DNA of 64,000 bases from contig CABIYE010000006.1 in the NCBI GenBank assembly GCA_902362865.1, positions 2,501 to 66,500 on the forward strand, in the 5' to 3' direction. Shown here piece after piece: positions 7,084 to 16,199 of the stretch. Positions within the stretch are counted from its first letter, which is position 1. Each line of letters begins with the position of its first letter. The DNA comes from Clostridiaceae bacterium. Lineage in GTDB: Bacteria; Bacillota; Clostridia; Lachnospirales; Lachnospiraceae. The notes under the pieces are model-generated. The model was not told the origin of the DNA, did not search any database, and saw only the letters and a list, made by a program, of their open reading frames with translations. A program made the translations under genes and the position numbers.

Positions 7084-9411
7084 CGTTATTTCCTCCTGTT
7101 TCTTTTTATTTTTTATTTTTTTGTCCTTACTTGCATCATACATACGGAACCAATTCAGCCGCAGTGCATTTGTCACCACGCAGAAGCTGGACAGGCTCAT
7201 TGCCGCTGCTCCGAACATCGGATTCAGCTTCCATCCAAAGAAAGGATACCACAATCCCGCTGCCAGCGGAATCCCAATTGCATTGTAAAAGAATGCCCAG
7301 AATAGATTTTCATGGATATTCTTAAGCGTTGCCCGGCTGAGCCGGATTGCCGCAGGCACGTCACTTAAGCGGCTCTTCATTAATACAACATCCGCAGCGT
7401 CAATCGCGATATCCGTCCCTGCGCCAATCGCAATTCCCATGTCAGCACGCGTCAACGCCGGAGCGTCATTAATACCATCGCCCACCATCGCTACCTTGCC
7501 TTTCTGCTTCAGCATACGGATAACGGATTCTTTCCCATCCGGGAGAACACCTGCAATCACTTCATCCACTCCTGCCTGCCGTCCGATTGCCTGTGCTGTC
7601 CTCTCATTATCACCGGTCAGCATTACCACACGGATTCCCATATTCTGTAATTCTCTGACTGCCCGGGGGCTGTCTTCTTTCATTACATCTGCTACCGCTA
7701 TCATCCCAAGATATTCTTTATCTCTGCTAAAAAACAGCGGAGTCTTACCTTCCCCGGCAAACTCCCCGGCTTTTTTCCGCGCTGTTTCAGGGATGATGGC
7801 CTTTTCATTGATAAAGTTCCGATTTCCTCCATACAGCATAGTTTCTCCCAGTCTTCCGGAAAGCCCGTTGCCGGGAACCGCCCGGAAATCGCAAATTTCT
7901 TCGCCAGCAGCTGCATCCGTATCTTTCCGCTCTTCTGCCAGCTCCACAATTGCCTTTGCCAACGGATGTTCGCTTTTCTTCTCCAGTGTATAGGCCGATT
8001 TCAGAAGTTCCTGCTCCGAGATTCCTTCCGCAGGTACAAGGTCCGTCACCTTCGGTTCTCCCCTGGTAATCGTTCCCGTCTTATCCAATGCAACAATCTC
8101 CGTCTTCCCTGTCTCTTCCAGCGAAACAGCCGTCTTGAATAAAATACCGTTCTTCGCCCCCATTCCATTACCTACCATAATCGCAACCGGGGTCGCAAGC
8201 CCCAGCGCGCAAGGGCAACTGATTACCAACACGGAAATCCCGCGTGCCAATGCAAATCCCATGCTCTGACCTGCAAAAAGCCACACAAGGATTGTCACGG
8301 CTGCAATGGCAATTACCGTCGGGACAAAGATTCCTGACACCTTATCCGCCACCTTTGCAATTGGCGCTTTTGTTGCCGCCGCATCGCTTACCATCTGTAT
8401 AATCCGGGACAGGGTTGTATCCTCTCCCACTCTGGATGCCTCGCATTTGATAAATCCTGACTGATTTATCGTAGCCGCCGACACAGAATCACCGGGGACT
8501 TTGTCCACAGGTATACTTTCCCCGGTCAAAGCCGACTCATTTACCGCGCTGCTTCCGTCTATCACAACACCGTCCACCGGAATATTCTCTCCGGGCCTTA
8601 CCACAAATATGTCGCCAATCTTCACCTGACCGGCAGGAATTTCCATCTCTTTTCCATCTTTCAGAACAACCGCCGTCTTCGGCGCAAGCTGCATCAGACT
8701 TTTCAGTGCATCCGTTGTCCGTCCTTTGGAACGGGCTTCCAGCATCTTGCCCACCGTAATCAATGTCAGGATCATTGCTGCCGATTCAAAGTAAAATTCG
8801 TGCATATACTCCATGACCGCAGATGCATCGCCCCGCAGCTGCGCGTCCGTCATCGCAAAAAGCGCATACGTACTGTAGCCAAAGGATGCTCCTGCTCCCA
8901 GAGCAACCAGCGTATCCATGTTCGGAGCCTTATGCCACAAACTCTTAAATCCACTGATAAAAAATTTTTGATTTATTATCATAATCGTGATGGTTAAGAG
9001 CATCTGCAAAAGCCCCATCGCCACATGATTATCCGCCAAAATCTCCGGCAGCGGCCAGTTCCACATCATATGTCCCATCGAAAGATACATAAGCGGTACC
9101 AGAAAGCAAAGAGACAGAATCAGGCGTCTCTTTAAAACCGGCGTTTCTCTGTCTTTCAGAAAATCTTCCTCTTTCGCCTGTGTCTGCACGCCCTCGCGGG
9201 TGTTTTCACCGGCAGATTTCAAAGACGCCCCATATCCCGCCGCCTCTACAGCCTCTATAACAGCACGGGCATCCACATCCCCCTCTACTCCCATGGAATT
9301 TGTCAAAAGACTAACTGAACAGGATGTTACCCCCGGTACTTTCCCTACCGCTTTCTCCACTCTTGCACTGCAGGCAGCGCAGCTCATTCCCGTCACTCGA
9401 TACTGCTCCAT
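6874..9411 (-). CDS. copA: Copper-exporting P1B-type ATPase CopA with N- and C-terminal HMA domains
   Basis: An 845-aa inner-membrane Cu(I) exporter. Order: an N-terminal HMA domain with GMSCAACS (residues about 8-15), membrane helices, TGES actuator loop, the copper-site CPC (C399, C401) in [13 protein letters not shown], phosphorylation motif DKTGT (D443), HP motif in [16 protein letters not shown], then two last helices. Unusually, a lysine-rich linker leads into a second HMA domain with [11 protein letters not shown] 9411 is preferred over one 15 bp upstream because GGAGGTG, which overlaps the earlier ATG, sits 7 nt before it. It lies 33 bp after csoR and shares its promoter, so it should be induced by copper. 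Confidence 0.94.
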   Translation of the reverse strand: MEQYRVTGMSCAACSARVEKAVGKVPGVTSCSVSLLTNSMGVEGDVDARAVIEAVEAAGYGASLKSAGENTREGVQTQAKEEDFLKDRETPVLKRRLILSLCFLVPLMYLSMGHMMWNWPLPEILADNHVAMGLLQMLLTITIMIINQKFFISGFKSLWHKAPNMDTLVALGAGASFGYSTYALFAMTDAQLRGDASAVMEYMHEFYFESAAMILTLITVGKMLEARSKGRTTDALKSLMQLAPKTAVVLKDGKEMEIPAGQVKIGDIFVVRPGENIPVDGVVIDGSSAVNESALTGESIPVDKVPGDSVSAATINQSGFIKCEASRVGEDTTLSRIIQMVSDAAATKAPIAKVADKVSGIFVPTVIAIAAVTILVWLFAGQSMGFALARGISVLVISCPCALGLATPVAIMVGNGMGAKNGILFKTAVSLEETGKTEIVALDKTGTITRGEPKVTDLVPAEGISEQELLKSAYTLEKKSEHPLAKAIVELAEERKDTDAAAGEEICDFRAVPGNGLSGRLGETMLYGGNRNFINEKAIIPETARKKAGEFAGEGKTPLFFSRDKEYLGMIAVADVMKEDSPRAVRELQNMGIRVVMLTGDNERTAQAIGRQAGVDEVIAGVLPDGKESVIRMLKQKGKVAMVGDGINDAPALTRADMGIAIGAGTDIAIDAADVVLMKSRLSDVPAAIRLSRATLKNIHENLFWAFFYNAIGIPLAAGLWYPFFGWKLNPMFGAAAMSLSSFCVVTNALRLNWFRMYDASKDKKIKNKKKQEEITMEKTMKINGMMCGHCEARVKKCLEALPEVDEAQVSHEAGTAVVKLNKELADDVLRKTVEDQDYEVVEIK

Positions 9412-9444
9412 AATCTTCACCTCCATCTATTCTTCCAGCCCTGT

Positions 9445-9753
9445 CTACTTCATTAATTTCTGCAGGGTATCCACCAGTTCATCTATGGTTTCATCTTTTC
9501 CTTCCCGGATATCCTGTGCAACACAGCTTCGGATATGATTAGCAAGCAGCACTTTATTAAAACTATTAAGCGCCGCATTCACCGCTGAAACCTGTATCAG
9601 TATATCTGTACAGTAGGCGTCACTCTCTACCATCTTCTTAATTCCTCTTACCTGTCCTTCAATTCGGCTCAGCCGATTCAGCAAATCTTTGTATTCTTTG
9701 TCCGGCCGCTCCTTTGTCTTATGACAGCATTCTTTTAATTCTTTCAAACCCAT
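9445..9753 (-). CDS. csoR: CsoR-family copper-sensing repressor
   Basis: A 102-aa all-helical DUF156 protein that releases DNA when it binds Cu(I). The C-H-C copper ligands are visible as AYCTD and NHIRSC, separated as in CsoR rather than in the formaldehyde or sulfide sensors of the family. It is the first gene of the csoR-copA unit and the operator lies just upstream. The start is uncertain: GTG 9756, ATG 9753 or TTG 9744 are in frame behind GAGAGGTG; TTG has the best spacing, ATG is reported. Confidence 0.9.
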   Translation of the reverse strand: MGLKELKECCHKTKERPDKEYKDLLNRLSRIEGQVRGIKKMVESDAYCTDILIQVSAVNAALNSFNKVLLANHIRSCVAQDIREGKDETIDELVDTLQKLMK

Positions 9754-9770
9754 CACCTCTCTTAGCTCTC

Positions 9771-9799
9771 ATATTATACCCCCAAGGGGTATTTGTCAA
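9771..9799 (-). promoter_or_regulatory. csoR-copA promoter with CsoR operator
   Basis: Minus-strand TTGACA (9794-9799) pairs with TAATAT (9771-9776) at 17 bp or TATAAT (9773-9778) at 15 bp. The spacer is filled by the inverted repeat ATACCCC-CAA-GGGGTAT (9776-9792), the G/C-rich dyad known for CsoR operators. Bound CsoR would block polymerase directly. Confidence 0.85.
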
Positions 9800-9830
9800 T
9801 ATAAAAAATCTTATCCATTACGCACAAACA

Positions 9831-9884
9831 GCGCTACTATACATAATTCCCGCATAGGGTATGTATAATAGCGCCGCTTTTTTC
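9831..9884. terminator. Long terminator hairpin between the amidohydrolase gene and csoR
   Basis: GCGCTACTATACATA (9831-9845) pairs with 9860-9874 over 15 positions with one mismatch. A run of T (9878-9883) follows on the plus strand; on the minus strand, where the amidohydrolase message arrives, the tail is TGTTTGTG. It probably ends the amidohydrolase transcript and insulates the copper operon. Confidence 0.65.
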
Positions 9885-9905
9885 TAAATGCTTCTCTTTT
9901 AAATT

Positions 9906-11114
9906 TTACATTTCATTGCGATGATATACCTTTTCTCCACTCATGTATACATCAACCAAATCATTGACTGCTGTAATATCTTCTGCCACATTTCCTTTTA
10001 CCACAATCATATCCGCCAGAAGCCCTGCCTTCAGCTGTCCGATGGTATCTGCAAGTCCCAGAACCTTCGCCGGATTGGAGGTTGCCGTCTCGATCGCCTG
10101 AATCGGCGTAATTCCATATTCCACCATCAGCTCCATCTCCCGGTTAATCGGAAGCGGCGGTGCGTCATAAAGCACCATGTCGCTTCCGGTACACACGGTA
10201 ACGCCTGTGTCATAGAATTTCTTAAAATTATCCTTATAAGCATTATATGCCGGTTCAAAAAACGCCATATCCTTCATTGCCTTTGCCGCAATTCTGTCAC
10301 TCTTATTATATCCGGCTTCCAATTTCTCCTTGCAGAATTCATAAAGCACGGTATACGCTGTCATCGTCGGAACCCATGCCTGTCCATTTGCAGCCATCTG
10401 CTGCACCTGCTCATAGGTAAGGAAGGTTCCGTGTTCAATGGTATCAAAGCCGGCATCAATCGCCATCTGAAGAGCCGGCTGCAAACCTGCATGAACCGCA
10501 CACTTTACTCCTACACGGTGGGATTCATCAACCGCCGCATTCAGCTCTTCCTGGGTAAATTCCGGAAAGCTCACCCTTCCACTGGTCAGAATCTTTACCC
10601 AATCCGCGCCGTCACGAAGCTGCTTTCGTATCTCCTTACGTATCTCCCATTCTCCGTCCACCTGTTCAATCCCATCGTCATATCCATGGCCTCCCGTCAT
10701 GCACATTCCTGCATCGGAATGAATGATCCTCGGAACCTTCACCCATCCCTTTTCTCCGGCAAGCCGAAGCTGCTTGCACAGATTATGGGGAGAAGACAAA
10801 TCCCTGACCGTCGTAATCCCAAGGCTAAGAGCCAGCTTTGCCTGCTCCTGGGCATAATAAGCTATCATAAAGTCATCAAAAGCTCCCTGATCCGGCTGGC
10901 TGTAATAATATCCAAAATGCACGTGCATATCGCAAAGTCCCGGGAGCAGGGTCACGTCCCCATAGTCTTTCACCTCTTCCGACGGATACTTCGCTGTCAT
11001 CTCCGCCTTTAATCCCACATCCTGAATCACGCCCTCTGCATTTACCACTACCGCGCCGTCCATCAGATGGGTCTTCCCATCTCCCGTCAATACATGTTTT
11101 CCACAATAAATCAT
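9906..11114 (-). CDS. Metal-dependent amidohydrolase family protein
   Basis: A 402-aa cytosolic TIM-barrel amidohydrolase, closest in feel to imidazolonepropionase/Xaa-Pro dipeptidase-like members. The metal motif HVHFG follows LLPGLCDMH (about residues 60-70), with later GGHGYD, HAGLQP, IEHGTFL and TGSDMV segments carrying the other ligands. The real substrate is not clear. The ATG at 11114 has AAGG at 8 nt; a GTG lies three codons upstream. It follows the cysteine desulfidase gene by 14 bp, so the two may form one operon, perhaps for amino acid or peptide-derived amide breakdown; that link is inference. Confidence 0.8.
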   Translation of the reverse strand: MIYCGKHVLTGDGKTHLMDGAVVVNAEGVIQDVGLKAEMTAKYPSEEVKDYGDVTLLPGLCDMHVHFGYYYSQPDQGAFDDFMIAYYAQEQAKLALSLGITTVRDLSSPHNLCKQLRLAGEKGWVKVPRIIHSDAGMCMTGGHGYDDGIEQVDGEWEIRKEIRKQLRDGADWVKILTSGRVSFPEFTQEELNAAVDESHRVGVKCAVHAGLQPALQMAIDAGFDTIEHGTFLTYEQVQQMAANGQAWVPTMTAYTVLYEFCKEKLEAGYNKSDRIAAKAMKDMAFFEPAYNAYKDNFKKFYDTGVTVCTGSDMVLYDAPPLPINREMELMVEYGITPIQAIETATSNPAKVLGLADTIGQLKAGLLADMIVVKGNVAEDITAVNDLVDVYMSGEKVYHRNEM

Positions 11115-11128
11115 TTTCCTCACCTTCC

Positions 11129-12403
11129 CTATCCTATCATCATTTTTATAATCTCTTCGTTCGTAGCACGCATACCTTCTCTGCCAAGCCGCCCCACATT
11201 ATGAATCGTATTATCTACGCCTTTCGCCACAATTCCATCGCCGCCATAAAATTGCTGCCCATTCCGGTACATATCATAGCCCATAATCCCCGCATCTACT
11301 GCAAATGCAATCTTTGCCGCACAGGATGCCTTTGCCCCGTCGCACACAATCCCCGAAACAATCGCCAATGCATTTACAATCGTATGGATAATCTCCTCAT
11401 AGTCTCCGCCATTTAAATAAGCAATTCCGGCACCCGCTGCTGCTCCGGCGCTTACCGCCCCGCAGTAAGCCGATAATCTTCCAATCCCCACCTTCTGATA
11501 AATGGCAGTCAGATTGGACAGTACCAACGCCCGGTACATTTTCTCTTCACCGGAATCTAATTCTTTGGCATATTCCAAAACCGGAAGCGAACAGGTCATT
11601 CCCTGATTGCCGCTGCCGGAATTAATGATAACCGGAAGCTCACAGCCATTCATTCTGGCATCAGAACCTGCCGCTGCCATGGCTTTCGCCCGGCTGCGGA
11701 TCCCATTGCCTTCTGACTTAAGGATTACACTGCCAATATTTGCACCATAATCTCCCTGTAATCCTTCTTTTGCAATCGCCGTATTATACTGTATCTGCCT
11801 GTCCAGGACTTCTCTTACATCGTCAATCTCTACACATCTGACAAACTCCCATATCTTCTCCATGGACAGAAGACTCCGGTCTGTCAGTTCTTCCTCCCCT
11901 TCACTTTCTACCTGATGCTGTTCAATAATATTTCCGTTCTTCTCCACCAACACAATATTCGTATGGAAATTGGTAATACGTACCTTCGCATATTCTTCTT
12001 TTTTATACACTGTAACAATAATATCAAAGGTAAATCCCTCATCCAGATACTCCATCCGAATTTCCACATTTTCCAGATAATCCCGCAGCTTACAAATCCC
12101 GTCCTCAGTTACACCGGCAATAACCTCCAATTCTCTGTCTGCCTCTCCACACACAATCCCGGCTGCCGCCGCTGCCGGAATTCCTTTTAAATGTCCTGTA
12201 TTTGGCACAATCACACTTTTAACATTCTTAATAATACTGCCGCTCGCCTGTACCAGTACCTTTTCCGGGAGTTCCCCCAAAGCTTCTCTTGCCTTCGCCG
12301 CCGCATAAGCGATAGCAATCGGTTCCGTACACCCCATCGCCGGAAGAAGCTCCTCCTTCAGAATCTGTACATATGCCTGATAAATTTCATTTGTCCTCTC
12401 CAT
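11129..12403 (-). CDS. L-cysteine desulfidase family protein (CyuA/YhaM, UPF0597)
   Basis: A 424-aa protein of the UPF0597 family, related to the serine dehydratase alpha chain. CyuA-type enzymes use a 4Fe-4S cluster to break L-cysteine into pyruvate, ammonia and sulfide. Family marks are LPAMGCTEPIAIAYAAA near the N-terminus, the SGSIIKNVKSVIVPNTG strand, INSGSGNQGMT in the middle and the cysteine-bearing AYCGAVSAGAAAGAG and CDGAKASCAAK segments near the C-terminus. ATG 12403 is backed by GGAGAG; an in-frame ATG lies 36 bp upstream. Some members act on other amino acids, so substrate is moderately sure. Confidence 0.82.
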   Translation of the reverse strand: MERTNEIYQAYVQILKEELLPAMGCTEPIAIAYAAAKAREALGELPEKVLVQASGSIIKNVKSVIVPNTGHLKGIPAAAAAGIVCGEADRELEVIAGVTEDGICKLRDYLENVEIRMEYLDEGFTFDIIVTVYKKEEYAKVRITNFHTNIVLVEKNGNIIEQHQVESEGEEELTDRSLLSMEKIWEFVRCVEIDDVREVLDRQIQYNTAIAKEGLQGDYGANIGSVILKSEGNGIRSRAKAMAAAGSDARMNGCELPVIINSGSGNQGMTCSLPVLEYAKELDSGEEKMYRALVLSNLTAIYQKVGIGRLSAYCGAVSAGAAAGAGIAYLNGGDYEEIIHTIVNALAIVSGIVCDGAKASCAAKIAFAVDAGIMGYDMYRNGQQFYGGDGIVAKGVDNTIHNVGRLGREGMRATNEEIIKMMIG

Positions 12404-12435
12404 ACCGCTCTCCTTTTCTTTTCCACTGCTTTCTA

Positions 12436-13395
12436 TCATTCTGTAAATTCCCCGGAAACAACCTCTTTCACCGCTTCAATCGACATGTCCAGAAAATCAG
12501 CAACCACATCGATAGAAACGCCCTGCGACAGCTTCGCCATTATCAGTTCTTTATTCCGTTGTTCTATTCCCTGTTCTATTCCTTCAGCATATAACTCCTC
12601 CAGAGCCTTACACATGTCTATCTCCTCCTTATCTTCTTCTCGCACCACATTCTTTAGTTGCTTTTCCGAGTTTAAAAACACCCGCATAACCTGATAAGTT
12701 TCTTTATCCACCCTGCTGAAATAGTCTTGATTCTCATGTATATATTGAATGAATTCATCTTTCTGATTCTTATATTTTAACACGCCCAGAATTAGTTGTA
12801 AATCCGTCATAAACACTTCTAAATCGTTTATTCTGGCTGCATCTACCAGATTGATATGATAATTAGGAACGAACTTTTTCATCCTATCTATTTCTTTATA
12901 TTTATCATTCAATCCCAGCATTCCATAAATGTCTTTCTCTCCGTCCCACGGTTCCGCTCCATAGTAAAATACCAGTGTAATAACCGGTTTTAACTTGTCT
13001 TCTTTTTTATATCTGGACAAATATTCTGCGTCTGTTGTTTTATCTTCTGCCGCCTTATGTTTCTCCCACATCAAATCTATTTGATTTTTATAAGTAAGCC
13101 CGTCATATATCATATTTCTCACAGGCATCGCATAATGAACCTTATCCTGGCTCTCAACGGCCAAAACTGCTAACTCCATTCCCTGATTCCATTGCATAAC
13201 AATATCTCTATACCGCTCTGCCGCTGTCTCTTTCCCCGTCTTCTCTTCTAACAAGATTTCTGCTTTTCTGTCAGTCGGTTCTAATTCTTCAGCATGGATG
13301 ATTTGTTTTCCATCAAACAAGATTCCATTAAACAAATCCGCATACCTTTTCTTTTCCGAAAGCCATCGATTTATTTTTACATCATTTTTTCCCAT
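12436..13395 (-). CDS. Rpn-type PD-(D/E)XK nuclease/transposase-like protein
   Basis: A 319-aa protein of the Rpn (recombination-promoting nuclease, transposase_31-like) group. It shows the N-terminal KRYADLFNGILFDG, the central RNMIYDGLTYKNQI and LKPVITLVFYYG segments, and a C-terminal low-complexity GIEQGIEQ part followed by a helical motif with VSIDVVADFLDMS. Rpn proteins are often multicopy and variable; some act as DNases in phage defence. No terminal repeats or partner integrase are seen here. ATG 13395 has AAGGAG ahead; an earlier in-frame ATG lacks one. It lies 32 bp upstream of the cysteine desulfidase gene on the same strand. Confidence 0.78.
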   Translation of the reverse strand: MGKNDVKINRWLSEKKRYADLFNGILFDGKQIIHAEELEPTDRKAEILLEEKTGKETAAERYRDIVMQWNQGMELAVLAVESQDKVHYAMPVRNMIYDGLTYKNQIDLMWEKHKAAEDKTTDAEYLSRYKKEDKLKPVITLVFYYGAEPWDGEKDIYGMLGLNDKYKEIDRMKKFVPNYHINLVDAARINDLEVFMTDLQLILGVLKYKNQKDEFIQYIHENQDYFSRVDKETYQVMRVFLNSEKQLKNVVREEDKEEIDMCKALEELYAEGIEQGIEQRNKELIMAKLSQGVSIDVVADFLDMSIEAVKEVVSGEFTE

Positions 13396-13525
13396 ACGTT
13401 CTCCTTTGCATAAAATATTCTTTTGGGATTTATCCGCAGAACTGCGGAAGGAATTCTTCAACAGATATAGATTATACTTCCAACAATAGATTTACATAAA
13501 TTTGGGTTTTTGTCAAGGCCTTTTT

Positions 13526-13561
13526 ACAAAAAGAGTACCGACCATACCAGATGACCGATAC
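13526..13561 (-). terminator. Intrinsic terminator of the nad operon
   Basis: On the minus strand GTATCGG and TCGGTAC (13555-13561 and 13535-13541) form a 7-bp stem with two G-U pairs, followed by CTCTTTTTG. It lies just past the niaR stop. Confidence 0.6.
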
Positions 13562-13584
13562 CCTTATCCTTCTCATCCTATTTT

Positions 13585-14103
13585 TTAAGCTTTTCTCACG
13601 GCTATAAGAAATTTCTTCTCGCTTAATGCCTGCTCTACCATATCCAGCGTCTCTTCGCTGTCGGCGCTCACATTGTGATAATGATAATTGGACGTAATGT
13701 TTTTCAATGGACTGGATTTCCCGGAACGGATATCTTCCAGAAATTCCGCCACCTTTCTCCGGGAATTAATCCCAAGAGGCGCTTCCATATGCCCATACAC
13801 TCTATGGTTCACCATGACATTTTCCACGCAGGCGCCCAAATCCACAATGCAGCACAGCTCTTCTTCCAACTGCTCATCCGTATGCTGAACCTTAAAAATC
13901 CTGCTTACCGTCCTGGGTGCGTTCAGCAGATACCCCCGGTTCGTGGAGATAATATCGTAACCGGACGCACGGAGCAATGCAATATCCTGCACAATCACCT
14001 GTCGGCTCACCCCATATGCAAGAGCCATTCTCTGCCCGGAAACCGGAGCTTTACTTTCTTTTATCTGCCGGACAATCTCTGCCCTTCTGTCAGAACCAGT
14101 CAT
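13585..14103 (-). CDS. niaR: NiaR, niacin-responsive transcriptional repressor
   Basis: A 172-aa repressor of NAD synthesis that uses niacin as co-repressor in Firmicutes. It has an N-terminal winged helix (about residues 8-60, QRMALAYGVSRQVIVQDIALLRASG) and the 3H domain, whose histidines appear in VNHRVYGHMEAPLG and later NYHYHNV. It is the last gene of nadA-nadB-nadC-niaR, 22 bp after nadC, so it likely represses its own operon through the dyad at 17163-17182. Confidence 0.9.
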   Translation of the reverse strand: MTGSDRRAEIVRQIKESKAPVSGQRMALAYGVSRQVIVQDIALLRASGYDIISTNRGYLLNAPRTVSRIFKVQHTDEQLEEELCCIVDLGACVENVMVNHRVYGHMEAPLGINSRRKVAEFLEDIRSGKSSPLKNITSNYHYHNVSADSEETLDMVEQALSEKKFLIAVRKA

Positions 14104-14125
14104 AAATCCCTTTTACCTCCGTCCA

Positions 14126-14977
14126 TTACTTCGCATGCAGATTCTTTAATGAGATGTCCAATATCGGAGCAGAATGCGTCAGCGCACCGCTGGAAATATA
14201 ATCGACCCCTATTGCCGTCAGATTCTCTATGTTCTCTTTTGTAACATTACCGGAACATTCTGTCTCTGCACGCCCGTCAATAATGCGGACAGCCTCCTGC
14301 ATCTCTTCTACTGACATATTATCCAGCATAATGATATCTGCTCCTGCATCTACCGCTTCCTTTACCATATCCAGGTTCTCTACTTCCACTTCTATCTTAC
14401 GCACAAAGGGTGCGTATTCTTTCGCCATCTTCACCGCTTTCGTTACACTGCCTGCCGCCCCGATATGATTGTCCTTCAAAAGCACGCCGTCTGACAGATT
14501 ATAGCGATGATTAAATCCACCGCCGACACGCACTGCGTATTTTTCAAAAATACGCATATTCGGTGTGGTCTTCCTTGTATCAAGAAGTTTGGTTTTGCTT
14601 CCTTCCAGAAGCGCTGCAACCGAATGGGTATAAGTCGCGATTCCGCTCATCCTCTGAAGGTAATTTAACGCCACCCGCTCACCGGATAATAATACACGGA
14701 TATCACCGGTTACTTTCCCCAGCAGCTGTCCATTCTTCACTTCATCTCCGTCTTTGCAGAAAAGCTCCGTTTCCACTTTCTCATCCAGCAAATAGAAGAC
14801 TCTCTTAAATACTTCCAGCCCGGCTATCACTCCATCCTGTTTGCAGATTAAATCAACTTCTCCGGTAACTGCCTCTTTCATTACCGCATTAGTGGTTACA
14901 TCTTCACTGGAAATATCTTCTTTTAACGCCTCCAAAATCAAATGGTCCGCCTGCAATGTCATGGTTATCTGATTCAT
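14126..14977 (-). CDS. nadC: Nicotinate-nucleotide pyrophosphorylase (quinolinate phosphoribosyltransferase)
   Basis: NadC joins quinolinate to PRPP with loss of CO2, giving nicotinate mononucleotide. The 283-aa protein (usual length) shows LNYLQRMSGIAT, the TRKTTPNMR PRPP/quinolinate site, GGGFNHRYNLSDGVLLKDNH and the phosphate-binding MLDNMSVE strand. AGGAGA lies 9 nt before the ATG. It sits 27 bp after nadB in the NAD operon. Confidence 0.95.
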   Translation of the reverse strand: MNQITMTLQADHLILEALKEDISSEDVTTNAVMKEAVTGEVDLICKQDGVIAGLEVFKRVFYLLDEKVETELFCKDGDEVKNGQLLGKVTGDIRVLLSGERVALNYLQRMSGIATYTHSVAALLEGSKTKLLDTRKTTPNMRIFEKYAVRVGGGFNHRYNLSDGVLLKDNHIGAAGSVTKAVKMAKEYAPFVRKIEVEVENLDMVKEAVDAGADIIMLDNMSVEEMQEAVRIIDGRAETECSGNVTKENIENLTAIGVDYISSGALTHSAPILDISLKNLHAK

Positions 14978-15004
14978 AATCCCAATTCTCCTTTTCTTCT
15001 CTTT

Positions 15005-16165
15005 CTACTGTTCCTGTCCAATCTTCTTTGCTGCTCTTTTCGCAAACACAAGACTTTCCAGCAGGGAATTGCTGGCCAGCCGGTTAGCGCCATGCACGCC
15101 GTTACAGCTCGTCTCCCCCGCCGCATACAAATGCTCCATGGAAGTCCGGCTATCGGAATCCACCCAGATTCCTCCCATAAAATAATGCTGTGCCGGTACA
15201 ACCGGAATACATTCTTTCAAAACATCGTACCCTTCCTCCAGACAATGCTGATAAATATTGGGAAAATGCTTTAATATTGTTTCTTTCGGAACATGTTCCA
15301 TAGACAGCCACACATAGTCTGTCCCGTCTTTTTCCATCTCTTTGTAAATTGCCTCCGTCACCACATCCCTGGGAAGCAGCTCATTGACAAACCTCTCTTT
15401 GTTCTTATTATAAAGAACCGCGCCTTCCCCTCTCACCGACTCCGATATCAGGAATCTTCTTCCCGGCTTCGTAGAATACAACGTCGTCGGATGAATCTGG
15501 ACATAATCCAGATGTTCCAGCCGAATTCCATGTTTTCTGGAGATATCCAGCGCATCCCCTGTCAAATGCGGGAAATTCGTAGAATGCTTATACTTTCCTC
15601 CGATTCCGCCGCTTGCAAGAATCGTATCAGGAGCATAAATCCTCATCTTTCCTTCTTCATTTTCCGCGAAAATACCGACGCAGCGACCATTTTCTTCTAT
15701 AATATCCGTCATAACCGTATATTCATAAATCGTCACATTCTCAAGCTTCTTCACCTGCAAAAGAAGTTTACTTGTAATTTCCTTCCCGGTAACATCTTCA
15801 TGGAATAAAATCCGCGGCTTTGAATGCGCCCCTTCTTTAGTATAGGCAAATTCTCCGTTTTCCTTCTCAAATTCTACACCATATCCCACCAGGTCATTGA
15901 TAATCTCACGGGAACTTCTAATCATAATATCCACGGATTCTTTCCGGTTCTCATAATGTCCCGCTTTCATCGTATCTTCAAAATAGCTGTCATAGTCTTT
16001 CTCATCCCTCAGCACACAGATTCCTCCCTGTGCAAGGAAAGAATCGCTGCTCTCCACATCAGCTTTTGTTATCATCACAATCTTTTTATCAGAAGGCAGA
16101 TTTAACGCGGCAAATAAGCCCGCCACGCCTGTTCCCACGATTGCAACATCTGCGTAAATATCCAT
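15005..16165 (-). CDS. nadB: L-aspartate oxidase, short form
   Basis: NadB is the FAD enzyme that oxidises L-aspartate to iminoaspartate, the substrate of NadA. The N-terminal dinucleotide loop VGTGVAGLFAA, SFLAQGGI, the SKPRILFHEDVTGKEI segment, QIHPTTLY, ESVRGEGAVL and the C-terminal GVHGANRLASNSLLE flavin motif are intact. The protein stops at 386 aa soon after that motif, so the C-terminal helical domain of longer NadB proteins is absent. All catalytic blocks are present, so I expect function. GGGGAGG lies ahead of the ATG, 34 bp after nadA. Confidence 0.92.
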   Translation of the reverse strand: MDIYADVAIVGTGVAGLFAALNLPSDKKIVMITKADVESSDSFLAQGGICVLRDEKDYDSYFEDTMKAGHYENRKESVDIMIRSSREIINDLVGYGVEFEKENGEFAYTKEGAHSKPRILFHEDVTGKEITSKLLLQVKKLENVTIYEYTVMTDIIEENGRCVGIFAENEEGKMRIYAPDTILASGGIGGKYKHSTNFPHLTGDALDISRKHGIRLEHLDYVQIHPTTLYSTKPGRRFLISESVRGEGAVLYNKNKERFVNELLPRDVVTEAIYKEMEKDGTDYVWLSMEHVPKETILKHFPNIYQHCLEEGYDVLKECIPVVPAQHYFMGGIWVDSDSRTSMEHLYAAGETSCNGVHGANRLASNSLLESLVFAKRAAKKIGQEQ

Positions 16166-16199
16166 TTTTCACCCTCCCCGGCTCAAGCCTTCCGGCAGA

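Noticed and set aside
6874..7140. Possible frameshift or assembly fusion at the end of copA
   Set aside because: The frame is continuous with sound coding on both sides and a plausible Lys-rich linker; reported instead as a fusion with an internal start.
12436..13461. Rpn gene as part of a transposon or insertion sequence
   Set aside because: No terminal inverted repeats, target duplications or partner transposase genes are visible around it.
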